NCBI GenBank assembly: GCA_964593555.1
Contig: CAZQIC010000045.1
Location: 1 to 31,476, forward strand
Reading direction: 5' to 3'
DNA length: 31,476 bases
Origin: CAZQIC01 sp964593555
GTDB lineage: Bacteria; Bacteroidota; Bacteroidia; JAFLBG01
Position 1 is the stretch's first letter; every line of letters begins with the position of its first letter. The notes under the pieces were generated by a model. The model searched no databases. It was not told the origin of the DNA and saw only the letters and a list, made by a program, of their open reading frames with translations. This document shows, one piece after another, positions 8,340-15,780 of this stretch. The position numbers were made by a program, and so were the translations under genes.

Positions 8340-8483
8340 GGCAGGAATGATGTAAGAAATACCGTAATTTTTGATGAATTACGTTCATTCATTTTTATAC
8401 ATTTGAATGATGCTATTTTTATCTCTGATACCTACGGTGTACCGAAGTTTTACATTCAGAAAAAGTGGAGAAGAGTGTATTAG
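8340..8483 (+). pseudogene. Possible gene-tail remnant (weak)
   Basis: A plus-strand frame reads GRNDVRNTVIFDELRSFIFI then HLNDAIFISDTYGVPKFYIQ then KKWRRVY and a TAG at 8481-8483. It has protein-like composition but no ATG or GTG start, only an internal TTG at 8403. It may be the last part of a lost gene, or chance. I do not recognise a family. It is listed because it lies in a 468-bp stretch (8287-8754) without an intact gene, next to a decayed toxin. Confidence 0.2.
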
Positions 8484-8516
8484 TAATTAAATTCGTTAAT
8501 TAAAGTAATTTAAAAT

Positions 8517-8541
8517 GGTTCAAGTCCCTTTATCTGCACCA
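8517..8541 (+). other. tRNA 3'-end look-alike (possible attachment-site remnant)
   Basis: The bases GGTTCAAGTCC followed by CTT, TATCTGC, A and CCA have the layout of a T-arm/loop, 3' acceptor strand, discriminator base and CCA tail. No matching 5' acceptor (GCAGATA-like), D-arm or anticodon arm exists 70-90 bases upstream, so there is no complete tRNA gene. The T-stem would have one mismatch. Such 3' fragments can be left by integrative elements that use tRNA genes as attachment sites; that origin is inference. Confidence 0.25.
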
Positions 8542-8563
8542 AGGCTAAACCATCTACCCCGAT

Positions 8564-8580
8564 CCCGCTGAAATGGCGGG
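8564..8580. repeat. Small GC hairpin next to the 22-bp inverted repeat
   Basis: CCCGC (8564-8568) and GCGGG (8576-8580) form a perfect 5-bp stem with a 7-base loop. It ends exactly where the larger inverted repeat begins, giving tandem hairpins. Confidence 0.5.
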
Positions 8581-8628
8581 ATTAATTCGATTAAGGCTTT
8601 CAAAGGTGAAAGCCTTAATCGAATTAAT
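8581..8628. repeat. Perfect 22-bp inverted repeat with 4-base loop
   Basis: The 22 bases at 8581-8602 (beginning ATTAATTCGATTAAGG) are the exact reverse complement of 8607-8628, with the loop AAGG at 8603-8606. The following bases are AATAAAAAT, without a clean T run on either strand, so it is not a typical intrinsic terminator. It could be a transcribed RNA hairpin, a miniature mobile element core or a REP-like unit. Both strands read through it as NSIKAF...ESLNRI because it is palindromic. A third stem, CCTG-TTCG-CAGG, with a UUCG-type tetraloop, lies 20 bases downstream (8649-8660). Confidence 0.8.
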
Positions 8629-8754
8629 AAAAATACTTATGATCATGACCTGTTCGCAGGGGTGGAATTGTGGAATCAGGTAAACAAGCCGTAAAAAAAT
8701 CAACTCCTTATTAAAGAACTCGATTACAATAAATATCAAACATTTCTACTACTC

Positions 8755-10038
8755 CTACCCTACCACCAGTTCTATCAACGATTCTTCCTGCAGATATTTC
8801 TTAGCAAGTTCAAGCAACTGCTCCGGCGTTGTATGCCTTATTGAATCAAGGTATTTGTCATAGTAAGTATAATCCAATCCATAATCCATTATACTTTTAA
8901 ACTTATCGGCCAAAGCAAACGGACCGCTTGCGCTTCTCAAAAAAGTACCCAGCATATAATTTCTTACCAGCTCCAATTCATTTTCAGAAATAAGATTTTC
9001 TCTGATCGTTTTTATCTCTTTATAAATTTCAGTAAGCGCCTTTTCTCTTACATCTACACCCACTTCCGTTGAAATAAAAAAGTATCCGGTGTCCTGCATG
9101 GATACAAGTCCGGAACCAATTCCGTATGTATATCCTTTATCCTCCCTGATGTTAGACATAAGTCTTGATCCAAAATAACCACCCAGCGCACAATTCAACA
9201 ATTGCATAGGAGCATAATCGGGATGCGTTTTATTAAACATTGTTTTTCCAATACGCAATGCCGACTGAATAGCATCCTCCCATTGAACAATATTTTTTTG
9301 TTTTGATGTTGTATTAAAAGCCGGAGAGTTATATGAAGACGCACCGGAATCCGTTTTCCAGTTATTATCTCCAAAATGTTTATTCAGCGCTGTTAAAACA
9401 TTATCATCTACTTTTCCGGAAACAACTATTTTACAATTATTGCTTCCATAAAAACTTTTATAGAAAGATGAAATATCTTCTCTTGTGAGCTTATCATAAT
9501 CTTCCAGTTGTACATTGTAACCATAGGAATGCTGTGAACCAAAGATAAGTTCTGCAAACTTTTTCCTCGCCACGCTGCTAACTTTTTTACTACTTACTAT
9601 GTATTTAGATTTCCTGTTCCTAACATATGTTTCCACCTCATGTTCCGGGAAGGAAGCATCTTTCAGCACCTGCTCAATGATCGGCAATGTTTTCAGTAAA
9701 TGTTTATTAAGAGAGTAAATGGTAAGTATCGCATTGTCTTGTGAAATCTCCGTTTCAAAAAAGGCACCGTAATAATCTATCATATCAGCAATTTGTGCCG
9801 CGGTATGTTTAGATGTACCCTCAACGATCATGCTATTTACCGCAGCAGCAACAACCGGCTTTTGCTGTTGTTTTATGCCGGCGGTAAAAATAAATTCAAT
9901 ACGGACAATCCCCTGTGTTCCTGCATTAATTGTATATACCGGAATATTATTATCAAGCTTCGATTGTTTTGCTTCTATCAGCTCAACCTTATCAATTGTT
10001 TTAAAATCCGGGATCGTTAATCTGTCTATAGCTACCAT
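8755..10038 (-). CDS. M16 family peptidase-like protein, non-catalytic partner subunit
   Basis: The protein has 427 residues with the two-domain M16 fold. At the place of the zinc motif HxxEH it reads AAAVNSMIVEGTSKH, so both histidines and the catalytic glutamate are missing. It keeps the C-terminal-type substrate motif (GGYFGSRLMSNIREDKGYTY, with the Arg/Tyr pair). This is the known arrangement of two-subunit M16B peptidases, where one subunit carries zinc and the other supplies the Arg-Tyr substrate clamp. Its partner is the HxxEH gene 13 bp upstream. No signal peptide is visible, so a cytosolic heterodimer that degrades peptides is likely. The start at 10038 (MVAIDRLTIPDF) follows the partner's stop closely, supporting translational coupling. 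Confidence 0.9.
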   Translation of the reverse strand: MVAIDRLTIPDFKTIDKVELIEAKQSKLDNNIPVYTINAGTQGIVRIEFIFTAGIKQQQKPVVAAAVNSMIVEGTSKHTAAQIADMIDYYGAFFETEISQDNAILTIYSLNKHLLKTLPIIEQVLKDASFPEHEVETYVRNRKSKYIVSSKKVSSVARKKFAELIFGSQHSYGYNVQLEDYDKLTREDISSFYKSFYGSNNCKIVVSGKVDDNVLTALNKHFGDNNWKTDSGASSYNSPAFNTTSKQKNIVQWEDAIQSALRIGKTMFNKTHPDYAPMQLLNCALGGYFGSRLMSNIREDKGYTYGIGSGLVSMQDTGYFFISTEVGVDVREKALTEIYKEIKTIRENLISENELELVRNYMLGTFLRSASGPFALADKFKSIMDYGLDYTYYDKYLDSIRHTTPEQLLELAKKYLQEESLIELVVG

Positions 10039-10051
10039 ACCTCTTTAATTT

Positions 10052-11293
10052 TTATTTGGACTTGCTTAAATAATATAAGGTTGAACTGTTTTCTTTTCTG
10101 AAAATTTTATTTGCCTCCGCTTTTATGTCTTCAGCCGTAACAGCCAAATATTTTCCTACCTCTTTATTTACTAACTCTGCATTCCCCAGCAATTCTGCAA
10201 AAGCCAATTCCATTGCCTTATTAAGAACCTCCATCTCAGAAAATTCGATAGTCGATTCTACTTTATTTTTAACTTTAGTTAATTCATCCACAGTAACAAG
10301 TTGTTCTTTCACCAACGCTAATTCTTCATCAATCGCAGCCTCTGCATCTTCCATTTTTACTCCTTCGTTCAATTTGCCCGATACAACAAACAATCCTTCA
10401 TCCAAATCGCCGGTTACATAAGCGTTGATATCGTTGAATAATTTTTTCTCCTTCAATAATTTATTATAAAGCCGTGATGAATTGCCTCTGGAAAGAATAT
10501 CAGAAAGCAGATCTACAGGGTAATATTCTTTAGATCCTTTAGCTGACATATGGTATGCTTTGTAAATAGAATTAAGCGGAACATCCCTTTCAACCGTAAG
10601 CGTTCTTCCTTCCATCTGCTTCGGCTCCTTTGGTAAATTACGTTTATTCTCCGGCCCTTTTGGTATACTGCCAAACCACTTTTCTGACAAGTGTTTTACC
10701 TCTTCCAATTCTACATTCCCTCCAACAACCATAATTGCATTGTTAGGACAATAATATCTTTTAAAGAAATCACGTACATCTTCCATTCTTGCGTCCTCAA
10801 TATGCTTTATCTCTTTCCCAATCGTGGACCACAAATAAGGATGCACTTTATATGCCAATGGCTTAAGCAGCAGCCACACATCTCCATAAGGCTGATTCAA
10901 ATATCGCTGTTTGAATTCTTCAATTACAACATTGCGCTGAACATCTAAACTTTTTTCAGAAAATGCGAGGCTCAACATCCTGTCCGACTCCAGCCAAAAT
11001 CCCGTTTCAAGATTCGCAGTTGGAAGTGTTAAATAATAATTTGTAATATCATTTGTAGTAAATGCATTGTTTTCTCCACCTACTCTTTGCAAAGGCTCAT
11101 CATAGTTTGGAATATTCACAGAGCCGCCAAACATAAGGTGTTCGAACAAATGGGCGAACCCGGTTTTCTCAGGATCTTCATCCCTTGCACCAACATCGTA
11201 CAAAATATTTATGCAGGAAATTGGTGAAGATTTATCCTGGTGAACAATAACGCGTAACCCGTTATCCAACACAAATTTTTCAAATTTTATCAT
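10052..11293 (-). CDS. M16 family zinc metallopeptidase, catalytic subunit
   Basis: The protein has 413 residues. The inverted zinc motif HLFEH is at residues 48-52 in GFAHLFEHLMFGGS, with catalytic Glu51. The third ligand lies in the NVVIEEFKQRYLNQPYGD helix about 75 residues downstream. FERAFTT-like GGENNAFTTNDITNYY and SRGNSSRLYNKLL complete the family pattern. No secretion signal is seen. It pairs with the non-catalytic M16 gene that follows after 13 bp. The preceding gene, a nitronate monooxygenase/FabK-like flavoprotein, ends 13 bp upstream, so all three form a compact operon. Role: zinc-dependent degradation of peptides, related to mitochondrial processing peptidase and Bacillus YmxG/YmfH types. 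Natural substrate is unknown. Confidence 0.93.
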   Translation of the reverse strand: MIKFEKFVLDNGLRVIVHQDKSSPISCINILYDVGARDEDPEKTGFAHLFEHLMFGGSVNIPNYDEPLQRVGGENNAFTTNDITNYYLTLPTANLETGFWLESDRMLSLAFSEKSLDVQRNVVIEEFKQRYLNQPYGDVWLLLKPLAYKVHPYLWSTIGKEIKHIEDARMEDVRDFFKRYYCPNNAIMVVGGNVELEEVKHLSEKWFGSIPKGPENKRNLPKEPKQMEGRTLTVERDVPLNSIYKAYHMSAKGSKEYYPVDLLSDILSRGNSSRLYNKLLKEKKLFNDINAYVTGDLDEGLFVVSGKLNEGVKMEDAEAAIDEELALVKEQLVTVDELTKVKNKVESTIEFSEMEVLNKAMELAFAELLGNAELVNKEVGKYLAVTAEDIKAEANKIFRKENSSTLYYLSKSK

Positions 11294-11306
11294 GGAATTT
11301 TGTCAA

Positions 11307-12251
11307 TTAAAATTTAACATTTTTCAATTCTTCATTTGCAGAATTGAATTCGGTTATAATATCTGCAATAATTTCTGCTGCGGGTTTAATACTTTTTAGT
11401 TGTGCGCTCACCTGTCCTATCTCCAATTCACCTTCTTCCAAATCTCCTTCAAACATACCCTTTTTAGCCCTACCTTTTCCTAAAAGTTTTGCCAACTCTT
11501 CAGCTGTAGCCCCATTTTTTTCAGCATGCTGAATATCCTGGTAAAATTTATTTTTAATAAGTCTTACGGGAGTAAGCTGCTTTAATGTTAATTGAGTATC
11601 GCCGTCATTTGAGTTCAATACTTTTTCTTTGAAGTTTTTATGTGCCGAAGATTCTATCGAAGCAACAAAACGACTTCCTATCTGAACACCGTCTGCACCA
11701 AGCGCCATAGCAGCCAGCATGGAACGCCCTGTGGCAATACCACCGGCAGCGATCAGAGGAATTTTCACAACTTTTTTTACAAGTGGTATTAAACAAAGTG
11801 TGGTGGTTTCCTCTCTTCCATTGTGGCCGCCGGCTTCAAAGCCTTCAGCAACAATAGCATCCACTCCTGCATCCTGTGCCTTAAGTGCAAACTTTACATT
11901 GGAGATAACATGCACAACCGTAATTCCATTTTTTTTAAGCAAAGATGTCCATGTAGCAGGGTTCCCCGCAGAAGTAAAAACAACCTTTACCCCTTCCTCT
12001 ATTATGATATTAATTTGTTTTTCTATGTCCGGGTACAACAAGGGAACATTTACCCCAAATGGTAATTTTGTAGCTTTTTTACATTTTTGAATATTTTCCC
12101 TTAAGATATCGGGATACATAGATCCGCTGCCTATCAGGCCCAGTCCCCCGGCATTACTAACCGCTGAGGCAAGTTCCCAGCCGCTGCACCATATCATTCC
12201 GGCCTGAACTATCGGAAATTTTACATTAAACAACTCTTTTACACTGTTCAT
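11307..12251 (-). CDS. Nitronate monooxygenase / FabK-like FMN flavoprotein
   Basis: This is a 314-residue TIM-barrel flavoprotein. It starts KFPIVQAGMIWCSGWELASA with the family's N-terminal P-(I/L)-x-QAGM motif, then has NAGGLGLIGSG. The active-site/FMN segment is VAEGFEAGGHNGREE with His143, followed by IPLIAAGGIATGRSMLAAMALGAD and GVQIGSRFVASIES for phosphate binding. Nitronate monooxygenases (2-nitropropane dioxygenases) and enoyl-ACP reductase II (FabK) share this pattern, and sequence reading alone does not separate them. A fatty-acid role would be suggested by neighbouring fab genes, none of which is present. It leads the operon with the two M16 peptidase genes. There is no obvious functional link to them, and the coupling may be only transcriptional. 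Confidence 0.88.
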   Translation of the reverse strand: MNSVKELFNVKFPIVQAGMIWCSGWELASAVSNAGGLGLIGSGSMYPDILRENIQKCKKATKLPFGVNVPLLYPDIEKQINIIIEEGVKVVFTSAGNPATWTSLLKKNGITVVHVISNVKFALKAQDAGVDAIVAEGFEAGGHNGREETTTLCLIPLVKKVVKIPLIAAGGIATGRSMLAAMALGADGVQIGSRFVASIESSAHKNFKEKVLNSNDGDTQLTLKQLTPVRLIKNKFYQDIQHAEKNGATAEELAKLLGKGRAKKGMFEGDLEEGELEIGQVSAQLKSIKPAAEIIADIITEFNSANEELKNVKF

Positions 12252-12309
12252 GTTGAAAATTTATACTTGACAAAAATAAGATAATCGTATGAAAATGAGG
12301 ACTTTTTTG

Positions 12310-12317
12310 TATATTTG
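12310..12317 (+). promoter_or_regulatory. Candidate Bacteroidota -7 box for the PorG-like gene
   Basis: TATATTTG is an exact TAnnTTTG match, 21 bases before the ATG at 12339. It argues against translation starting at the in-frame TTG at 12315, because that codon lies inside the promoter box. Confidence 0.5.
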
Positions 12318-12338
12318 CTATTCCTCATAAAAGGCCAG

Positions 12339-13250
12339 ATGTTTAAAAGAGTTATTTTCTTTTTACTTCTTTCATCTTCATTACCTCTTTTTTCCCAGTA
12401 TAGGTGGGATGTAGGTATGCGTTTAGGCACATCAAATTACCTCGGTGACATAGGTGGAGAAATAGAAGACAGGCAAGATTTTGTTTACGATTTAAAACTG
12501 GCAGAAACACGTTGGGCAATAAGCAGTTTTGCAAGATATAAGTTAAACTCATTGCTTTCATTTCAAGGAGCGTTGACTTATCTAAGAGTTACAGGATCTG
12601 ATAAGTTTTCTACTAACCCTGGAAGAATGGGGCGTAACTTAAGTTTTAGAAACGACATTATTGACCTTTCCGCTTATACACAGATTTTCTTTTATGAGAT
12701 CAATGACCTTGGCAGAACGTATAGGTACAGAAATGATTTCAGGGCTTATGCTTATACCGGATTAACCGGATTTTATCATAGCCCTAAAGCCGACTATAAC
12801 GGCGACTGGGTTGCATTAAGACCTTTAAAAACCGAAGGGCAACTAAAACCATACAGCCCTGTTGGTTTTGCAATTCCTTTTGGTTTAGGTTTTTATTTTA
12901 CAATTGAAAAAAGATACAGAATTGGCTGGGAGTTGAGCTGGAGAAAAACCTTCACTGATTATATTGATGACATCAGTACAACTTATGCAAAACTGGATGA
13001 TCCAATAGCCGCGGCTGTCGCAGACAGAACATTAGAATTAGATAGAAGCACGGATGCCTCTATACCACAGAAAGAAAATTATTTTCCGGGTAACAAAAGA
13101 GGAGATCCGACACACAACGATGCTTATATGTTTACTACAATGAATTTAAGTTATACTTTCCGTGGAAAAAGTTCTTTCTACAAGTCTAAATATGGAAGTA
13201 TTTTCAAAGGCACGAAGTACAGAAAGAGACGTGTTAGAGCGAAGTTCTAA
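12339..13250 (+). CDS. PorG-like outer membrane beta-barrel protein (DUF6089)
   Basis: The ATG at 12339 gives 303 residues with a clear signal peptide (MFKRVIFFLLLSSSLPLFSQ). The mature protein begins YRWDVGMRLGTSNYLGDIGG, typical of the DUF6089 barrel family, which includes PorG, an outer membrane component associated with the type IX secretion ring in Porphyromonas and Flavobacterium. Beta-strand patterns run to the end (AYAYTGLTGFYHSP, FAIPFGLGFYFTIEKRYRIG, MFTTMNLSYTFRG). The C-terminus is basic (KGTKYRKRRVRAKF), which is unusual for a barrel that normally ends in an aromatic residue. T9SS participation is inferred from family resemblance; several paralogues with other roles exist. It is divergent from the nitronate monooxygenase gene and ends at a strong terminator. 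Confidence 0.78.
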   Translation: MFKRVIFFLLLSSSLPLFSQYRWDVGMRLGTSNYLGDIGGEIEDRQDFVYDLKLAETRWAISSFARYKLNSLLSFQGALTYLRVTGSDKFSTNPGRMGRNLSFRNDIIDLSAYTQIFFYEINDLGRTYRYRNDFRAYAYTGLTGFYHSPKADYNGDWVALRPLKTEGQLKPYSPVGFAIPFGLGFYFTIEKRYRIGWELSWRKTFTDYIDDISTTYAKLDDPIAAAVADRTLELDRSTDASIPQKENYFPGNKRGDPTHNDAYMFTTMNLSYTFRGKSSFYKSKYGSIFKGTKYRKRRVRAKF

Positions 13251-13274
13251 TCGAAATTATATTGATATTTTCAT

Positions 13275-13306
13275 AAAATCCTCCCATAACATGGGGGATT
13301 TTTTTT
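13275..13306. terminator. Bidirectional intrinsic terminator
   Basis: Arms 13275-13285 and 13293-13302 pair (CCTCCC against GGGGG with one wobble, one bulged C, then A/T pairs) around the loop ATAACAT. They are followed by a run of eight T (13299-13306) on the plus strand and by TTTT on the minus strand. It sits between the convergent PorG-like gene and the last gene of the polysaccharide cluster. Confidence 0.85.
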
Positions 13307-13321
13307 ACTACAGCGTATTAA

Positions 13322-14065
13322 CTAAAAATATTGTCTAAGTTTTGACAAAGGCTTTAGAATGGTGGTAAATAAGCCAGGAGCTAATCCATTTAACTTCCAC
13401 GCAAGCCTGTCTTCCTTGTTTGCTTTGATTCTGTTGCCAAATGAAACATTGCTTTGTCCGCCGGTCCGCATTTTCACCAATACTTTGGAAATATAAATTG
13501 TAGAAATTTTATGTTTGAACAAGAACCGTAACATTAATTCATAATCTGCAGATGAACGAAGCTGTGTGTTATACACGCCGTACTTTTCATAGCAAATTCT
13601 CTTTACAAAAAAAGCAGGATGAGGAGGCATCCAGCCTTTGGGAAAAAGATCTTCGGAATACGGCTTCGATTTCCAGTTTCGTATTACTTTTTTTTTGTTG
13701 CTCCTATCCACATATTGAAGATCGCCATAACAACTATCTGCTCCGGAAGCATTGGTTGAATTTACAATACCAGAAACGATATCTCTATCCGGATAAAAAT
13801 CATCGGAATGCAGAATACCAATTAATTCGCCTGTTGAAAGAGCTATACCTTTGTTAATGGCAAAATAAAGTCCGTCATCTTTTTCTGAAACTACCCTCGC
13901 AATTTTATTTTTATACTTTTCAATGATCGAAAGCGTATTATCCGTGGAGCCGCCGTCAACAATAATGTATTCAATGTTAGTATAATCCTGATTAATTACG
14001 CTAAGAATTGTTTCTTCAAGCGTAGACGCACTGTTAAAAGTAACTGTTATAATAGAAACCTTCAT
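13322..14065 (-). CDS. Glycosyltransferase family 2
   Basis: This 247-residue GT-A enzyme opens MKVSIITVTFNSASTLEETI, with the nucleotide-binding VDGGSTDNT (37-44) and the metal-binding HSDD (86-89) in GILHSDDFYPD. A WMPPHPAFFVKR segment follows, and SSADYELMLRF supplies the likely catalytic-base region. It has no transmembrane helix. It should transfer a sugar from an NDP donor to a growing oligosaccharide in the cytosol; donor and acceptor cannot be read. It is the last gene of the polysaccharide cluster and overlaps the WcaF-like gene by 4 bp (ATGA type), so it is translationally coupled. Homologues of this WcaE/WcaA-like type accompany colanic-acid-like clusters. Confidence 0.92.
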   Translation of the reverse strand: MKVSIITVTFNSASTLEETILSVINQDYTNIEYIIVDGGSTDNTLSIIEKYKNKIARVVSEKDDGLYFAINKGIALSTGELIGILHSDDFYPDRDIVSGIVNSTNASGADSCYGDLQYVDRSNKKKVIRNWKSKPYSEDLFPKGWMPPHPAFFVKRICYEKYGVYNTQLRSSADYELMLRFLFKHKISTIYISKVLVKMRTGGQSNVSFGNRIKANKEDRLAWKLNGLAPGLFTTILKPLSKLRQYF

Positions 14066-14610
14066 CCCTCTATTGTCCTGTCTTTTATTTTTTGTGCCGG
14101 ATTACCGGAGTAAACAGAATATCCGAGGAGGTCGGAAGTTGCGACAGAACCAACTGAGAGAACAGCATGCGAACCACACGATACACCGGGGCATACAACA
14201 CTCTTAGCGCCAAGCCAAACGCCATCTGCAAGAGTAATTGCACTTACGGTTAAATCGAAGGTTATCTTTTTATAATTGTGATTTCCGGTCAATAACATTG
14301 CGCCTTGTGAGAGACAAACATGCTTGCCAATTTTTACCTGTGTTAAATTATCGATCCAGGCTCCCTCGCCTATCCATGTATGATCACCAATTTCAAGGAA
14401 CCAAGGATATTTAATATTTACTGAAGGTTTAATAATAACACCACTGCCAATTTTTGCTCCAAACATTCTTAATAAAAAAACTTTTACCGAGCTAAAAGGA
14501 AAACGTGATCTAAAAAAACCAGCATTTACCAAATACCAAAGTGCCCTTGAAATAATGTTCCCGGGTTTATACCAGCTATTGTCGTACTTAGAAAGATCAG
14601 TTAGTGACAT
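14062..14610 (-). CDS. WcaF-like left-handed beta-helix acetyltransferase
   Basis: The protein has 182 residues. It opens LSKYDNSWYKPGNIISRALW with a short hydrophobic stretch typical of WcaF-type colanic acid acetyltransferases. It then shows hexapeptide repeats (GAKIGSGVIIKPSVNIKYPW, LEIGDHTWIGEGAWID, VKIGKHVCLSQGAMLL), the loop with the active-site His (TGNHNYKKITFDL) and a final coil (GVWLGAKSVVCPGVSCGSHA). It ends GNPAQKIKDR, the usual exit strand of this family. It probably O-acetylates a sugar of the exported polysaccharide using acetyl-CoA. It lies between a GT4 gene (30-bp gap upstream) and the GT2 gene (4-bp overlap downstream). Confidence 0.9.
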   Translation of the reverse strand: MSLTDLSKYDNSWYKPGNIISRALWYLVNAGFFRSRFPFSSVKVFLLRMFGAKIGSGVIIKPSVNIKYPWFLEIGDHTWIGEGAWIDNLTQVKIGKHVCLSQGAMLLTGNHNYKKITFDLTVSAITLADGVWLGAKSVVCPGVSCGSHAVLSVGSVATSDLLGYSVYSGNPAQKIKDRTIEG

Positions 14611-14640
14611 GGTGACTCAAAGTTAAGGAAAGACGTGACA

Positions 14641-15780
14641 TCATTCAAAAAGTTTCCTATTCAATTCCAACGCTTCGCCGGTTTTAATATAATAATCTGC
14701 AAAAGATCGTGCCCCAGTTGACATTTGCTGATAATTTTCATTGTCCATTCCCGAACACCTTTTAATAGCATTAATAAACTCCGCTTCATTATCCAAAGCA
14801 ATATCCCAACCCATATTACTTTTTTGCAAATTCCTCCAAGGGGTTTTATCACTTATGATAACAGGGCGGCCTGCGCTTAACGATTCAAAAATAGCGTGCC
14901 CGAAATTTTCGCCTAGGGTTGGCAGAAATAAAAAATCATATTGCCCGATAGTCTTATATATATCTTCACTTTCAGCAATACCCTTATAACTTACCAATAT
15001 ATTTACAGGGAGAGAAGTAATACAATTTTTGCATTGCTCCCAATAAGCTTTATCATTTATCGCTCCATAAATATCGAACGCAATCCTTTGTTTCACATTT
15101 TTCAAAATGTTGAGCGCAAACAAAAGATTTTTTTCAGGAGAGACTCTTCCAAGAAATAATAGCCGGGCCAGATCTTTATTCTTTTTTCTATCCGGCATGG
15201 CCTGACGTATACTTCGCGGAAGGTTTGGAGCATAATGTATTTTGGACTTTACACCAATTACAGATTTAATATCTTCTACCTCGGTCAATGATGTAGCGTG
15301 AAATAAAATACTTTTATAAAATCCCAGTGCATTAAGCGTTTTAATAAAAATATTTTTCTTTAATGGTTTTAAAGAAAGAGCGCTACTCGCCAACATACCC
15401 CTTGAAGCAAGGATTATATCATGTGATCCTTTTAAAATAATTAGAGGTAGCAGTGTAAAATGATAACTAAATATTCCGTTGAGGTAATACTTATGTACTT
15501 CTTTTATCTGAGAAAGAACCTGTCTTATGGAAGAAAATGATATCTGCTCCTTTGAAAAATAATAAACATTGACCCCTTCTTCAAGAACATTCCAGCTATG
15601 CGCAGCAATGTTTTTATATGGTTCGGTTTCACCATAATCAGTATCGCTTGTAATAACGTGAAAATTAAACTCACTCTTTAGATGCTCAATGAGGTTAAGA
15701 CAAGACCGCACTGGTCCGCCCGCTTTGTAACCCGGCGTAAACCAATCAATGAACACAACAATATTTTTTTTATTCTTCAA
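14641..15780 (-). CDS. Glycosyltransferase family 4 (GT-B fold)
   Basis: The protein has 379 residues. Its N-terminal half begins VVFIDWFTPGYKAGGPVRSC, the acceptor-domain glycine motif of GT4 enzymes working on surface polysaccharides. The C-terminal half has the donor domain: LARLLFLGRVSPEKNLLFAL, then YDFLFLPTLGENFGHAIFES with the EX7E retaining-enzyme motif (ENFGHAIFE) and AGRPVIISDKTPW. It presumably adds one sugar with retention of configuration on the cytosolic face. Its start overlaps the end of the asparagine-synthase-like gene by 11 bp, showing tight coupling within the cluster. Sugar specificity is not determinable by eye. Confidence 0.92.
   Translation of the reverse strand: MKNKKNIVVFIDWFTPGYKAGGPVRSCLNLIEHLKSEFNFHVITSDTDYGETEPYKNIAAHSWNVLEEGVNVYYFSKEQISFSSIRQVLSQIKEVHKYYLNGIFSYHFTLLPLIILKGSHDIILASRGMLASSALSLKPLKKNIFIKTLNALGFYKSILFHATSLTEVEDIKSVIGVKSKIHYAPNLPRSIRQAMPDRKKNKDLARLLFLGRVSPEKNLLFALNILKNVKQRIAFDIYGAINDKAYWEQCKNCITSLPVNILVSYKGIAESEDIYKTIGQYDFLFLPTLGENFGHAIFESLSAGRPVIISDKTPWRNLQKSNMGWDIALDNEAEFINAIKRCSGMDNENYQQMSTGARSFADYYIKTGEALELNRKLFE

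Noticed and set aside
8465..8541. A complete tRNA gene ending in CCA at 8541
   Set aside because: No complementary 5' acceptor strand, D-arm or anticodon stem could be found in the preceding 70-90 bases.
8554..8739. A minus-strand 61-residue reading frame across the inverted repeat
   Set aside because: Its central part only mirrors the palindrome and the rest resembles no protein; better explained as non-coding.
12248..12430. A minus-strand 60-residue frame upstream of the nitronate monooxygenase
   Set aside because: It overlaps the promoter and signal peptide of the PorG-like gene and has unlikely composition.
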